Source: Campanula takesimana
Taxonomy: Eukaryota; Streptophyta; Magnoliopsida; Asterales; Campanulaceae
NCBI GenBank assembly: GCA_026119855.1
Contig: JAOWBW010000382.1
Location: 186,001 to 250,000 of the forward strand
DNA: 64,000 nucleotides
Reading direction: 5' to 3'
Part shown: in pieces, positions 20,483 to 32,383 of the stretch
Layout: each line of letters starts with the position of its first letter
Numbering within the stretch: position 1 is the first letter of the stretch
The notes under the pieces: generated by a model
What the model saw: the letters and a program-made list of their open reading frames with translations, nothing else
Told to the model about the DNA's origin: nothing
The model's database searches: none
Position numbers and translations under genes: made by a program

Positions 20483-20962
20483 ATACTCTCTCCCCGTCAC
20501 ATAATAAGGACCCAAATTTTCTTTTTAAGTGTTCTATTGATACGTCACATTATCCAAAATAATTTTTTTTTTATTATACTCTTTATTCAATAGGACACAC
20601 CTGTCATACATCAACTTTTCAATCACTATTCACTATCTTATACTCCATCCGTCCCATAACAATGGGCACAGTTTGATTTTTTTGGTCAACTGAGTCAATC
20701 TTTGACCATAATTTTATGAATATCTAAATATCTCTATGAAATTCTAAAAATTGTTATTGTTTCACTATTAGAAATACTATCATTAAAATTTTTTAGAATT
20801 GTCTAAAGATATCTAGATATTCATAAAATTATGGTCAAAGATTGACCTAATTGACAAAAAAAGTCAAGGTGTGCCTATTGTTATGGGACGGTGGGAGTAT
20901 TCTATAATTAATTCCTGGGCACTTTTAATTTTGTCTCTTTATTGAAAGACGGGGAAGAGTAT
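20483..20962. mobile_element. Stowaway MITE hosting a nested MITE
   Basis: Outer termini tactctctccccgtcacata and, reversed, tactcttccccgtctttcaa. The element is interrupted by another Stowaway at 20641-20899. Its right edge is also where the Copia-1 LTR inserted (TSD gtata at 20959-20963). Confidence 0.75.
20641..20899. mobile_element. Inner Stowaway MITE
   Basis: Termini tactccatccgtcccataac and, reversed, tactcccaccgtcccataac. The inverted homology extends far inward (caatgggcac and gtgcctattg; tttgaccataattttatga on both sides). The whole element can therefore fold into a long hairpin, a typical source of 24-nt small RNAs. Confidence 0.88.
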
Positions 20963-20963
20963 A

Positions 20964-21432
20964 TGTTGGAACAATTTTAATCCCTGAATGCCACACTCAC
21001 TTTAGAATAGGATTGAGGAAGAGATGAAGCGGAAGCGTTAAGAACAAATACCTGTTGAATCCATTATGAAGTAGGGAGAAATGAAGATGAAGAACAAGTA
21101 GGAGAATGATCTTCTAAATGATGAATGTCTTTCCTCTTTTACTTCTTTAACACTTAATGAAGATTTATGGAGAGAGTACTAATGAAAAATGGAGTCGTCT
21201 TAAGGGTTGATGGAATGCCCTTTATATAGTAGACTTGGTGACATTTCATTTAGGGACCACACCCTTTCAAGATTTATGATAATAAATTACCCTTTTGCCC
21301 ATCACAATTAGGTAATATATATCCAGGAATTCTACACATTTCATTATCAATTATACTTTATAATTTAATATTATAATCATAACTTTATGAATGGAAGTCT
21401 AAATGACTTGTGTTGCAAGCCATGTCCTTACA
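20964..21432 (-). repeat. Copia-1 3' LTR
   Basis: Starts tgttggaacaattttaatcc and ends ccatgtccttaca. One visible difference from the 5' LTR (agggaccac versus agggacaac). A polypurine tract lies just inside it. Confidence 0.92.
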
Positions 21433-22479
21433 ATCTCCCACTTGGGTTGCAAAACAAAGTCCTTCCTTTAATTTATGATCATAACATAAATGACAACCCT
21501 TATGTGCGCACTTTATTGTCATTTATAACAATCTCGTCCATTAGCCATACAAGTATAGGACTAAAGGGGCAGTCGTTGTAATTGATTCGCAACTAAACCC
21601 ACAATAATCACGTATACAAATCCAACTAAATGACATAGATCAAAAGTATAGATGTGTAGCATGGAATCATAATGAATATATACATATTCTTCCAACTAGT
21701 CCAACTTAACCAAATGAGATCAAAACTTTAAATAATAGAACAACTAATGAAAGAACAACACAAACTCCCACTATACTAAATGTTATCAAAAGTTGTTACA
21801 CCCATATGAGCAACATGCTCGTGAAACACTGAAGATGATAACTTTTTCATAAATGGATCCTTTAAATAGAGTTTGTTTCTATAAGTTGTATCCCTTTCGT
21901 TCATTTTGTACTCTTTTCTTTATAACAAGATAATTAATGTCTAAATCCATAAACTCTTGTTAGAGTACAGAACTGCTACCTGATAGTCATTTCTTAATTG
22001 GTCTTTCGACACTTGTTTTGACAAATTACAGTCCATTAAAACATATGCAGCCATATATTTAACTAATGTCGGAATACCTAATGATCTCAAGATGATCCGA
22101 CTTTAAAACATAGGCATGTAGTTCTTTAGTGGTTTTGTAAATACTTCTATCATTCTTTTGGCTGCTACTTAATGTTCTTTCCGGATTGCTTTGGTATTGA
22201 CAAAGAATCCCAACATTAAATGTAAGATTTACGTATACATTAAGCTTCCTACTGCTGATGCAAAGAGGGAATTTTCCATATACTTGGATTTAAAATTTAC
22301 CTTTAGGACACTGTTTGAGACTAAGAATGTCTCCTTTAAAATTAGGGGTGTCATGTGGTTTACATTTTTGCATGCTAAACCTTTTGTAATACATTTCCAT
22401 ATGGCCTTTTGTGATAATCCTAAAACATTTCGTGAGCGATCACGGTGAATTTGGATTCTTAATACAAAGATGCCTTACC

Positions 22480-22620
22480 AAGATTTTTCATTTCAAATAA
22501 GAAATTTCTTAGTTTCCTTAATAAGGTTTATATCATCACTAGCAAGCAAAATATCATCCACATATAAGACCAAAATTATAAATTTACTCCCACTGAACTT
22601 ATGGTATACTTAATATTTAC
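22480..22620 (-). pseudogene. Copia-1 reverse transcriptase remnant
   Basis: On the minus strand a short stretch reads VLYVDDILLASDD, the catalytic YVDD motif of Copia reverse transcriptase, preceded by a SGSKF-type lead. Surrounding frames (about 21450-24700) show scattered pol similarity but many stops, so polymerase function is lost. I did not reconstruct it. Confidence 0.7.
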
Positions 22621-24716
22621 CAAGATTCATTTCAAAACTTAATGAAAGAATGACTTGGTTAAATTCTAAATACCATTAATGAGAATTTTTACTTAAGTTC
22701 ATAAATGAATTTCTCCATATAGATAGTTTCCTTAATGTTTCCATTAAGAAAGGTTTTCTCTAATATCCATTTAATGAAGCTTAAGATCAAAGGTGCTACT
22801 AGTGCCATAATGATCCTAAGGAGCTTTTAGAAGATACCGGAAAAGTGTTTCTTTCTTTGTAATCAATACCTTTCTTATGAGTTAAAATCTTTAGCAACTG
22901 GATGGGATTTATATCTTTCAACATTACTTTGTGAATCCTTTTAGGTCTTAGAGACCCATTTATAGGTTTCACATCCTTATGTAATGAAATAAGATCCCAA
23001 ACGTTGTTCTCTTTCAAAAGATTGTAACTCTTTATTAATGGCATTAATCTTCTTATGAGAATTAGGACTATTGATGGTTTTATGGAAGATAAATAGATTA
23101 TCTCCCACTATACCTAAGTGTCCTTTATTCTCGACAAGATACACTTAATGAATATCCGGAATTGCATTCCTTCTTACTCTATTTGATCTCTATAAGGGCA
23201 CCGGTTCTTACTAATTTTGAGGTTGTTGAATTTCCTTATAGGGAAATCATATTTATTTTGAATTATATGTTCTTCTTGAATGTCAAGTTCAAAACTTGAT
23301 ATCTAATTGGAACTATGGGAAGTGGTATATAAATGGATTTCATATAAATGAATTCCTCTTCCTTTTCAAATTCAAAATATTACTCCAAATTCTCCCACTA
23401 AATTCAACATCCTTAAAAGAACCTAGCATTTCTCGTTTTTCAAAACGTTCTAACTTTCGGGTTGGAAAATTTATATATCCCCTAGTTTTCTCGGCTTACC
23501 CCATGAATAACTACTAATAATCTTACGTCTAACTTTCCCTTAGTAGACTTATAAAGTCTATCCATATGCTAGACAACCCCATAAATGAATATGGTTTAAG
23601 GATGAATAAGGAACGCATCCTTAAATTATTAAGGGTTTATATTAGTAGCCTTAGAGGGAGCTTTAATGAGAATAAAGGTTGCGGTTTTAGCGTATCGCCC
23701 ATAATGAGTGAGGTAAGAGAAGTATAAAACATACTTATTACCATATCCTTAAGGATTGCAATATGTCTCTATTACAATATTCATGCTAGGCGTACCCGGC
23801 TCAATGTAGAGAGAGATAATCCCACACTCTTTCAAAATAGCGAGTAAAAAGGACCTAGACGTTGTTCCTTTTAACAATCATTCCAAAGATGTATACACCA
23901 TCATGAATGACCCTAATGTTCTTGATAGTCTTCAAAGTCGATTTCCAACTTTGTCTTTATAAGACTTTTACAACGTCCAAACTCAATATTTTATGAAGCA
24001 AATAAATGTATTCAAACTAAGAGTTTAGTCATTTTGAACATAATAACTATTGTTGACCTTTTCCATGAAGGAATAATTAATGGCCTACAAATATCCGAAT
24101 GCATTAGTTCATTGAGACACTTGATGCTCTCGAGAATACTACAATGTTTGTAAATTTACTTTAAGGCATTTAATGCAAAAGTATTTTCCAATTTATCAAG
24201 TTTGTTTAAGATATCCTTTAACATAAGCTTATCAGTTTCCTTTCGAAAATATGACCCAAACGCTTATGCCTTTATAAAATATAAACTTTACTTGATAACT
24301 TTTGCTTTTACCACTTTGGTGTCATTATTTATGGAATTTATATATTGTGTAAATAATGTCAAGTAATTAAAGATTACCTGACTATGTACTAGTACCATCA
24401 ACCTTGGAATAAAATAAAATCACATTTATTAAAATGAACAAAACAACCTTCTTTATTCAAAATTGTGATATATATCAAATTCCGTCCAAATGACGATACA
24501 TTAAATGTAGTATTTATACAAATAATACTAAGTACTTTTAACAATATCCTATAAGATTCCGATGCCTTTTCTTTCAACCAGATCCCAGCTTCCATATAGA
24601 TGATTCTTCATCTTCTCCAGGATTTCGGTATTTCAGGCAACCCTACATAGACATTCATTATGTGAGTTGATGTAACAGAATTCAACCACTATGTATATGT
24701 AGGAAATGAAACCAAA

Positions 24717-25205
24717 TTAGCCTTTATCACAAACAATACCAAATGACATACCTTTCTTAGCACGCCAAGCGTGATACTTAGGGCAGTCGTACTTCATGTG
24801 AGTGAGGTCCTTGCAAAAGAAGCATTCTTCATGATCATTAGATGATCTCTTACGCTTCTTATTTCTTACAACCGCAATTTTCTTCCCTCTTCTTTTTGTC
24901 CCATGAGAAGAGGTAGATGCCAAACATCCCTCAATCATATCAAGGAATGTTTTAGCATCAACGTCCTTGGAGATACCGGTCAAAATGGTCTCCGGGACAA
25001 CTATATTCATGATCATTAGGCTCACACGGTTGGAGCGTTTCCACTTCTCCTCATTTAAGCAATCTTCTTGAGTGCTTTCACTAGAGAGAGGAAGAGGAAA
25101 CGGTTCCCTTAATGCGTGATCTATGTCCATATAGCCTAAGATCATCATTAGTTTATTTTTCCAAGTTTTAAAATTAGTCCCGTTTAGCATCGGAATTGAA
25201 CTCAT
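24717..25205 (-). pseudogene. Copia-1 gag fragment
   Basis: A 162-codon frame with the UBN2-type gag opening (LNGTNFKTWKNKL) and a zinc knuckle C-x2-C-x4-H-x4-C (CFFCKDLTHMKYDC) near residues 128-141. Known gag of this class is longer (about 250-400 residues), and here the region between the opening and the knuckle is shortened. It would package element RNA if whole. The frame ends shortly after the knuckle, with no protease joined. Confidence 0.8.
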
Positions 25206-25756
25206 AGCAGTGATTACGGACGAAGCAATAAGTAAATCTGTTGGGTTTTGAGAACAAAAAAGAATGAGAACAAAACATGAATAAGAAACTACAAAATGAA
25301 AAATGATTAATTATATCAACGAAATCCATCAATAAGATAATCAACATGACATCAAAACTAATCTTTGGATTGCGAGTTGACTCATAAATGATTGCCTTAG
25401 GTAACAAGTAATTTGAACTTATATTTTAATAAATACTTAATCTTCCTTTGGGCCGACATAAGTACCTAAGAAAATATCCTAATGTTCATTTTATTTGTTA
25501 CCACATGAATGCCTAAGTTTAGTCAAATGTCAAGATCTTCTTTGGAAAATTCAAGTCATTCACATATTAACTTAAACATTCAACACTTTAATAATTTTGC
25601 ATTTAAATAACGTTAATCACTTGGGTGATAATATTATTTAAACAATGAATAAAATTATTTAAGCATATAATTAATCAGGGCTTTAAGGTTTGAAAAAATG
25701 TATGTTTTGTTCAAGAGGAAAACAAAATTGTGCAAAATTCAATTCTGATGAACAGT

Positions 25757-26070
25757 AGCTGCACGGTCGAGCATAGAAAGCTGCACGACCGTGCAACAAT
25801 TTACAGAAATGCATGTTCTCGCGGCACACTTTGCACGACCGTGCTAAAAAATGATGCACGACCGTGCCAAAATTATCAGACAAAGCATGTTCTCACGGTA
25901 CAATGAGCACGGCCGTGCCAAACAAAGGACACGACCGTGCCAAACGAACCGATCCGACCGGTTCAAACAAGACACCCGTCCGGACCAGCACTATTCATAC
26001 GCACCGGTTCAAGGTAATTGAGGCGCACGGCCGTGCCAAACAAAAGAGCACGACCGTGCCAAACAATCTG
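25757..26070. repeat. GC-rich dyad cluster in the Copia-1 leader
   Basis: About eight copies of a dyad such as tgcacgaccgtgca (25782-25795) or gcacggccgtgcc. Arms of 5-6 bp flank a CG-NN-CG core, spaced 25-60 bp apart in AT-rich DNA. It lies between the primer site (near 26450) and gag (25205), that is, in the untranslated leader. Confidence 0.85.
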
Positions 26071-26462
26071 CACTTCTGAATTTTTGTCTAAATTTTCCTC
26101 AAAATCAAATGAATTGCAAGTAGATCCGCATGGTATGTACTTAAAACATAAAACCATGTTATTTAGGATAATCTTGCCTTTTAAAATTAATGGAATCAAG
26201 TGAGTAGATCCACATGGTATGCACAAAAAAAAAAAACATAAACCATGTTATGAAGGGATAGTCTCACTTGAACCTTTTAATGAACAAAACTTTCAAACCA
26301 TTTTTCTTAATTTTAGATGAAGATCATCAGTACTTTATAAGAGTCCCTAATCAACATCAAAACCTTATGATTCAACAGGGAAAATGAATCAAAGTGAAAG
26401 CACAAACTTTTCTAAAAAGAACTCAAACTTAAACCAAAGATGAGCGGGGCTCTGATACCAAT

Positions 26463-26931
26463 TGTTGGAACAATTTTAATCCCTGAATGCCACACTCACT
26501 TTAGAATAGGATTGAGGAAGAGATGAAGCGGAAGCGTTAAGAACAAATACCTGTTGAATCCATTATGAAGTAGGGAGAAATGAAGATGAAGAACAAGTAG
26601 GAGAATGATCTTCTAAATGATGAATGTCTTTCCTCTTTTACTTCTTTAACACTTAATGAAGATTTATGGAGAGAGTACTAATGAAAAATGGAGTCGTCTT
26701 AAGGGTTGATGGAATGCCCTTTATATAGTAGACTTGGTGACATTTCATTTAGGGACAACACCCTTTCAAGATTTATGATAATAAATTACCCTTTTGCCCA
26801 TCACAATTAGGTAATATATATCCAGGAATTCTACACATTTCATTATCAATTATACTTTATAATTTAATATTATAATCATAACTTTATGAATGGAAGTCTA
26901 AATGACTTGTGTTGCAAGCCATGTCCTTACA
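26463..26931 (-). repeat. Copia-1 5' LTR
   Basis: Same 469-bp sequence as the 3' LTR, with the tRNA-iMet primer site adjacent at about 26444-26462 (minus-strand tggtatcagagccc). Confidence 0.92.
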
Positions 26932-26936
26932 GTATA

Positions 26937-26951
26937 TAGATACACACACAC

Positions 26952-26983
<32 letters not shown>
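26937..26983. repeat. Compound (CA)n(TA)n(TG)n microsatellite
   Basis: ca repeats, then ta repeats, then tg repeats, so the whole is self-complementary and can fold. It sits directly against the Copia-1 insertion site. A second small ac tract lies at 27211-27226. Confidence 0.9.
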
Positions 26984-26984
<1 letters not shown>

Positions 26985-27299
26985 CACGCGGTGGCGGATA
27001 CAATTAGATTGTAAACGGGTGAAAGTGAACTCACTAACAAAATTATTAATTGTTTTTGGTACAGTGATCAAGATGTTTGAATTTCAAATTCATGGTTGTC
27101 GTTTTGAGTCCCATAACAAGCATTTTTCTTTCTACACGAAGCTTTATAGTGCATTTGTCCGCCTATGCACGGACTCCGTCACCATTTATATGTATGTACA
27201 TAAATGCATATCACACACACACACACGTATTCATATGTTTCATTAGTCTTCAAAATATCCCTGAAAGATTTGGTAGCTAGGATAACAATAAAGAAACAA

Positions 27300-27960
27300 A
27301 GTAAAGATACAGTGTAATCTCTGGTGTGGTTACACTAGAGCCTACACTAACCAGAATTGCAGCGGAATATAAACAACACAGAACTTAACACATCTACAGC
27401 AGAATGCTGTAGACACAAAAACGAATCATCTTTATTGATCAAACACTGGAGTACATAAATTACTAAGAAAACACCAAAATAACACAAGGTTTATGCAAAC
27501 TTGTGTTAGACTAAAACTCTCTCAAAACAACTTCTCAACTTAGACTATTTTTTCTGTGTAAAAACCTTGTAGAACAAGGAGGTACACAACTGCTTTTATA
27601 GGATTGATCACTTCCTTGATCTCTTTCCATCCTTAGCACTTGAGAGATAACTACAAAACAATTAAAAGATATACACTACAATATTCCAAGATTAGTATTG
27701 TTAGTTTCCTAAAAACAAAAAGATAAATAAGTAAACACAATATACTACAAATAAGAAAGGCATAAATCCTAAACTTAAAAGAAATATTCCAAGTTACCAA
27801 AATGCCCCAAAAACGTGTGACACTTGCACACTTTCAATCCCAATATCAATTTCATAAATCTAGAAGCTGGCAAGTCAATGATAATAAGGTAATGCGTAAG
27901 ATCAAGGTGGCGTTGTAGACACATTGACAAAACTGTTTGTCACAACACCTAATCCTACTA
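27300..27960. other. Possible LTR remnant, unresolved
   Basis: The stretch starts near tgtaatctctggtgtggtta, contains a gcagcggaata word like those near Copia LTR starts here, and ends near tgtttgtcacaaca. It has the length and composition of a solo LTR, but no matching 5-bp duplication was found. Confidence 0.25.
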
Positions 27961-28075
27961 TATTACTAAGTCAAATGTGTAGAAAATTCACTCACTACAC
28001 GATCATTTCGGTTCACGATTTTCCACTACTAATTTATCTTTCTGGATGGAGACACAAACTCATATATATATATAT

Positions 28076-28376
28076 AAACCCTCATTAACCTTAAAAATAT
28101 CTCAAGAGTTCTTAATCTTAGATTATTATATATACATTTTTCTTTCTATTTACATCATCATGGTCGCATCTTGCATAATTACCAGACTTGTACATTATAA
28201 GTACCATATAAGCCCTCATTAACCTTGAAAGTATCTCAAGAGTTCATTTAAAATATATGTATACACACACGCACACACACACTCACATACATGAGAGAGG
28301 AAATATTTTTTTTTCTCTATTTACATCATCATAGTCACATCTTGCATAATTACCAGACCTGTACATTATAAGCAAC
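28076..28376. repeat. Tandem duplication, ~130-165 bp units
   Basis: Units at 28076-28204 and 28208-28376 share ccctcattaacctt, atctcaagagtt, ttacatcatcat and cttgcataattaccagac. The second has an inserted (ac)n tract (28263-28290). No gene. Confidence 0.8.
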
Positions 28377-28489
28377 AGCTGGTTAACTATATACGTATAT
28401 GCGACTTTGTTTACTTTTTTTTTTCCCAGATCAATGCGCCAACATGTATTTTTTTTCGTATCACTGATGTGGAAATCTTTATCGATTGA

Positions 28490-29110
28490 TAAATAGCTAG
28501 TTCATGGCTGATGCGGGAACCAAGCGGTCGATATTTGACATTCTCAACAAAGTCAGTCCAGTTTTACAGATTGTATCATCCAGTTCGTTCATCCAAACAT
28601 TACAATAAATATACCATTAGAAATCTCTACGAGTCTAAATTCCAACGCACTTTTCGGATCAGAATTTGTAGTTTTCTAGAGAGAGTTATGATAATTTTGG
28701 TGGAGGGTAGTCTCACAGTCAAATACATCCGAAAATTGACTAGTATTCATGTTTATAACGTCTTTTGAGATTTCCAGGCTATCTTATCTTTCAACAATAA
28801 TTTTTAGGTTTATCCTTTAAGTATTTTTAGTATTCCTAGACTTGGAGGGATGTTCTAAGTAACATTTAAATATCCTACAAAATGTCATTGTAAGATTGAG
28901 AGTTGATTATTGAGTTTAATAAAATATAAGTTGTGCTTTGTGCCTTCTTTCTTGTTGTTATCTCTTTGGTGGATTCCATTGAGCGTTTAACAACTTATTA
29001 CTCGGTATCTCTTCGGTGGATTCCGTTGAGTGGTGAGTACTTATGCACTGTATCTTCAAGGTGGATTCTTTGAAGTGGTGAGCATACCTATCCGTTTTTA
29101 TCCTCTTTCC
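28490..29110 (+). repeat. Decayed LTR remnant
   Basis: Part of this region (cttggagggatgttctaagt, then ctcttcggtggattccgttg with variants repeated three times between about 28970 and 29075) resembles text at 52229-52516 (ctaggagggatgttccaagt, then ggttgggttcctttgggtgg). Repeated ggtggattc...gagtggtgag lines near the 3' end of an LTR are known from Copia-type elements. Borders and duplications could not be set. Confidence 0.4.
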
Positions 29111-29468
29111 TTTACTATTCTTTTCCGCTGCGTTTTCCGGTGTCAATGGCCTTCTTTTGTTGGTTTTATTCCATTTCAAGTTAATTAATTGATGTTGGAT
29201 TTGAAGATGCGCAGAGAACATGTTAATCCTTAATTTAAAAGTATTTCATTTCAGAGTTGTCAAAAATACTGTATGACAATTTGATGTGCCATTATATATC
29301 TATAAATTAAATACCATATCCATAAAACAAAACAATGAAGCAAACTGGAATGTGCAAATAACTTGAAATTAAGTCAAAGAAATGAAATTATTGTTTTCGC
29401 ATGTCTTAAAATCTGGATAAGCATTGCCACACCAACGGTTATATAGGATGCTTTTGAAATGATAAGAG

Positions 29469-29506
<38 letters not shown>

Positions 29507-29845
29507 TGGAAGAGTGGTGCATTGACTTTAAATGCACTATTATGGTGTTATAATCCCTACAGATATCACAGATACATAATAGAGACTCATTAAAAAACAT
29601 CAGTCGCTCCGTCCTTTTTTTTTTTTTTTTAATCTCCAAGCGATAATTATGTCTTTTTTTTTTTTTGGAGCAAACGTCTTCTTGTTTATGACAGGTGAAA
29701 TTGCAATATATATCATAAAACTTAAAAAAGACTCATTCTTATCGCAAAATCTTGGGAAAAACGCATTTTTCCAAACGCTTAGGAAAAACGTGTTTTAAAA
29801 AAAAACGCGGTGGCATTTTTGTAAATAATCGGAACTTCTCAACTT
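29111..29845. other. AT-rich with poly(T) runs, no gene
   Basis: Long T runs at about 29471-29505, 29617-29630 and 29655-29666 may be poly(A) tails of minus-strand retroposon relics. Nothing coding is supported. Confidence 0.4.
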
Positions 29846-29849
29846 TGAA

Positions 29850-30095
29850 TGTGATAGCCAGATGAGTCCTGAATATCAATATAAAGCCTTCTGGATATGA
29901 GATTGATAGCAGAACCTTTGAAAGTGATAGCCAAAAGGGTTCTCTGGTTCTGGATATTAATATAAAGCCTTATGGATATGAGATTGATAGTCAGAACCTT
30001 TGAAAGTGATAATCAGAAGGTCCTGATAGCCAGAAGGGTCCTGGATATCAGTATGACGCCTTCTGGATATCAATATAAAGTCTTCTGGAAGTTTT
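29850..30095. repeat. Minisatellite, ~81-bp and shorter units
   Basis: Units around gatagccagaagggtcctgg, atatcaatataaagccttctgg and tatgagattgatag recur about three times with an 80-bp spacing, then in shorter pieces. No protein. Confidence 0.75.
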
Positions 30096-30099
30096 GAAA

Positions 30100-30406
30100 A
30101 ACAGGAGACTAACCCCATTCTTATGGTATGGGACGTGATCAAGATGTTATACTAGATCAAATTTGTCCGAATATAAAGAATAAAAATACAGGCTTAGTAG
30201 AAAACATTATGCAAAAATAATGTAAACCTTGAAAAATGAAAAATTCAGAAGCGTTTTGAAATTAATGCATTGCTTATGTATGATATTGTAGTGTCCCTAT
30301 CAAAGATGAAATCAATATAGTCTAATACACATTTAGAAAACGGTTAAAGCAGCTTTAAGTTAATTAAATGACATTTGATCATGGCATAAATAAATACGTA
30401 TTAGCA

Positions 30407-30441
<35 letters not shown>

Positions 30442-31259
30442 AAAAGTACACGCCTATTTCCTTATGTACGTCTATAATTGCCGCTTAGTTGACTTTTAAG
30501 AGTGCTTTATCAATGTGAAGTTGAATTTCCCTCAAACAACTTAAAAATTGATTGTATTTATGAGAAGTAATCTTTTGTGGCATCTAAATAACTCAGGGTG
30601 GTCCATTACCTACAAAAAGACTTGCTACATGCGAAGATATTTCGCCCATTAATCTCAATGAAAAATAATCAAAATTCACCAATTTATTTCGCGATAATTA
30701 AACATACTAATATTTTGTGATCCAAAGAAGTCAGTTGAAACTCATTTTAGTTCATGAAGGTTTGATTTTGCTGCAAATAGTCATATGGAATGGAACCCAA
30801 AACCATAATGATCAGCTAAATGTTAAATACTGAAAATTAGTCAAATTGTCTGAAAAAGTTATAAGTGAAGCAAGTAAAGATTATATTGTGATATATATGA
30901 ATAATATACGAGGATGTGATTATCCTTTGGATATAAGATAAGGCTAAGTACTATTCATAACTCATAAGCATATATTGTATGTTCTTTCATTTATTTCTTC
31001 ATGAATTCTTTATGCCTTTGGGAATCTCTATTATCTAGTTTAAAGCTAGCCCAAGGAGTTGTACAGCTAATGTCAACTCTTAATCTTTATACGATAAAAC
31101 CGAAACGTGATCTCAATAATCCTTCCCATTCCAAATCCCATTACCGCGGAAATCTTATTTGTTTAGTTAGTTATTACTACTTCCATCTCAAAATGAATGA
31201 CCTTTTTGATTTAAGGGACACTTTGAAAAAAATACATTTTAATAGTAACAATATATAAA
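30100..31259. other. AT-rich, no gene recognised
   Basis: Contains a poly(T) run at about 30411-30439. Short open frames such as 31001-31258 show no motif. It may be decayed interior of the Copia remnant that becomes recognisable at about 31260. Confidence 0.35.
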
Positions 31260-31660
31260 TATCCTTGTAGATATATTCACCAAAGGTTGAACATCAGCTC
31301 TAGTCCCTTTGCATCAAGCTTCATCTACCGTATGGACGTCTCACATGAATGGGGTATTGGATGAGTAATTAGATCATCTGCATATTGTTTATATTTGCAT
31401 TTCTATAGATAGACTAGGTATATGGTCTTATACATCTCATGGAATGAATACAGGACTAGGTATATGGTCTTCTACATCTCATGGAATGAATAACAAGAGG
31501 AAATTCTCCAAATATGTTTCTCTCTTCAGCTGTGTAATCTTTCATGGTAATAGAGATGACCTTTACACGTGCTTCTCAAAAGAGTTCCACGATGGTTTAA
31601 CCCCTCACCACCAAACCAAGTCTATGTCCATCGTAAGCCCAAAGTTCGGCAACGCGTGAG
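31260..31660 (+). pseudogene. Copia pol 3'-end remnant
   Basis: At 31266 the plus strand reads DIFTKG, like the ADxxTK(P/G) end of Copia RNase H, then a stop. A 41-bp tandem duplicate (about 31413-31490, sharing gactaggtatatggtctt) follows. The stretch leads to a candidate LTR start at 31666. Frames are broken throughout. Confidence 0.45.
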
Positions 31661-31665
31661 AGGGC

Positions 31666-31930
31666 GTGTAGGAGATATTATCCCACATTGGGAATTAACT
31701 AACCAAGCCTTTAGAAGGACTCTCCCCGCAGTGCGCCCTTTGTAAATGATACATTAGTGCTAGATACACACGCACGTAATGTGCCAATTAAATATTTGCA
31801 TAGTGTCTACATATCTTTAGGATATTTCACTGTAAATAGTAAAAGTTATATAAAAATTCACGGTCACTCATCTCATAACCAATTGGTTGTGAGATGGGAC
31901 CTTTGACTTTATTATGATATCAGGAATGAA
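31666..31930 (+). repeat. Candidate LTR/TRIM-like remnant
   Basis: Starts with tgtaggagatattatcccac and cattggg, a start seen in several plant Copia/TRIM LTRs, preceded by a purine stretch (gagaggg). A near-perfect 24-bp palindrome lies at 31871-31894 (tctcataaccaattggtt then gtgaga). At 31917-31930 a weak primer-site-like tatgatatcagga follows. Confidence 0.4.
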
Positions 31931-32089
31931 GTAAAAACCCAACAAGTAAATTCACCACTCAACAAAATGGCTGTTGAACGCAAACACCGTCCATAGTTGA
32001 AACCAAGTTATGTCTCTTGTCTAAAATATTCGCTTTAAGTTTTAGCTAGAAGCATTTAATATTTCCGTATATCTCATCAACCAGTTTCC

Positions 32090-32383
32090 CATGCGTCAAC
32101 ATAAGTTTGTGTTTCCATATGAACACTTACTTCTGCGCAAACCCGATTATCATATTTTATTAGTCTTTGGATGTTCTTCTTTTCCACATGTGGTACCTGC
32201 CAATTCTCAAACTTATGCCAAAGTCAGTATACTGTATTTTTCTTGGATATGATAATTTGCGAAAGGGTTATCGATGTATGAAACTGACAAAGTTTATATC
32301 TCTCACTATGTGGTATTTGATTATTTTCATTTCCCGTGGCAGTCAAGCAGCACAAATAATCCTTCTCCAGGTACTTCTCAGAC
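32090..32383 (+). pseudogene. Copia integrase-RT linker remnant
   Basis: In mixed frames the plus strand reads a VFGCSSFPH block, then CIFLGYDNLRKGYRCM and a degenerate SRHVVF-like block. These are hallmarks of the Copia pol region between integrase and reverse transcriptase. The copy is interrupted by the hAT element at 32384 and has frameshifts, so it is non-functional. Confidence 0.75.

Larger units (their letters stand above)
20964..26931 (-). mobile_element. Copia-1, LTR retrotransposon (minus)
   Basis: LTRs 20964-21432 and 26463-26931 (469 bp each) differ by about one base. Target duplication gtata at 20959-20963 and 26932-26936. The element reads on the minus strand. Next to the right LTR, read in reverse, is attggtatcagagccccgc, matching the initiator-Met tRNA primer site. 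Next to the left LTR is a purine tract (reverse of atctcccactt). The order gag then pol on the minus strand, the CCHC gag and the YVDD-type RT remnant point to Ty1/Copia. The interior is heavily decayed (see gag and RT entries). The very young LTRs with a ruined interior suggest movement with proteins supplied in trans. Confidence 0.92.

Noticed and set aside
25757..26070. CRISPR-like array (regularly spaced short palindromic repeats)
   Set aside because: The repeats are 12-14 bp, vary in sequence and spacing, and sit in a plant retrotransposon leader. There are no cas genes and no prokaryotic context.
25864..26226. Open frames over the dyad cluster of Copia-1
   Set aside because: They are short overlapping frames on both strands produced by the repeated gcacgaccgtgc text in the leader.
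27312..27946. Solo LTR with TG...CA ends
   Set aside because: Ends can be proposed, but the 5-bp flanks (tacag and cctaa) do not match and no second copy is in the window. Kept only as an unresolved feature.
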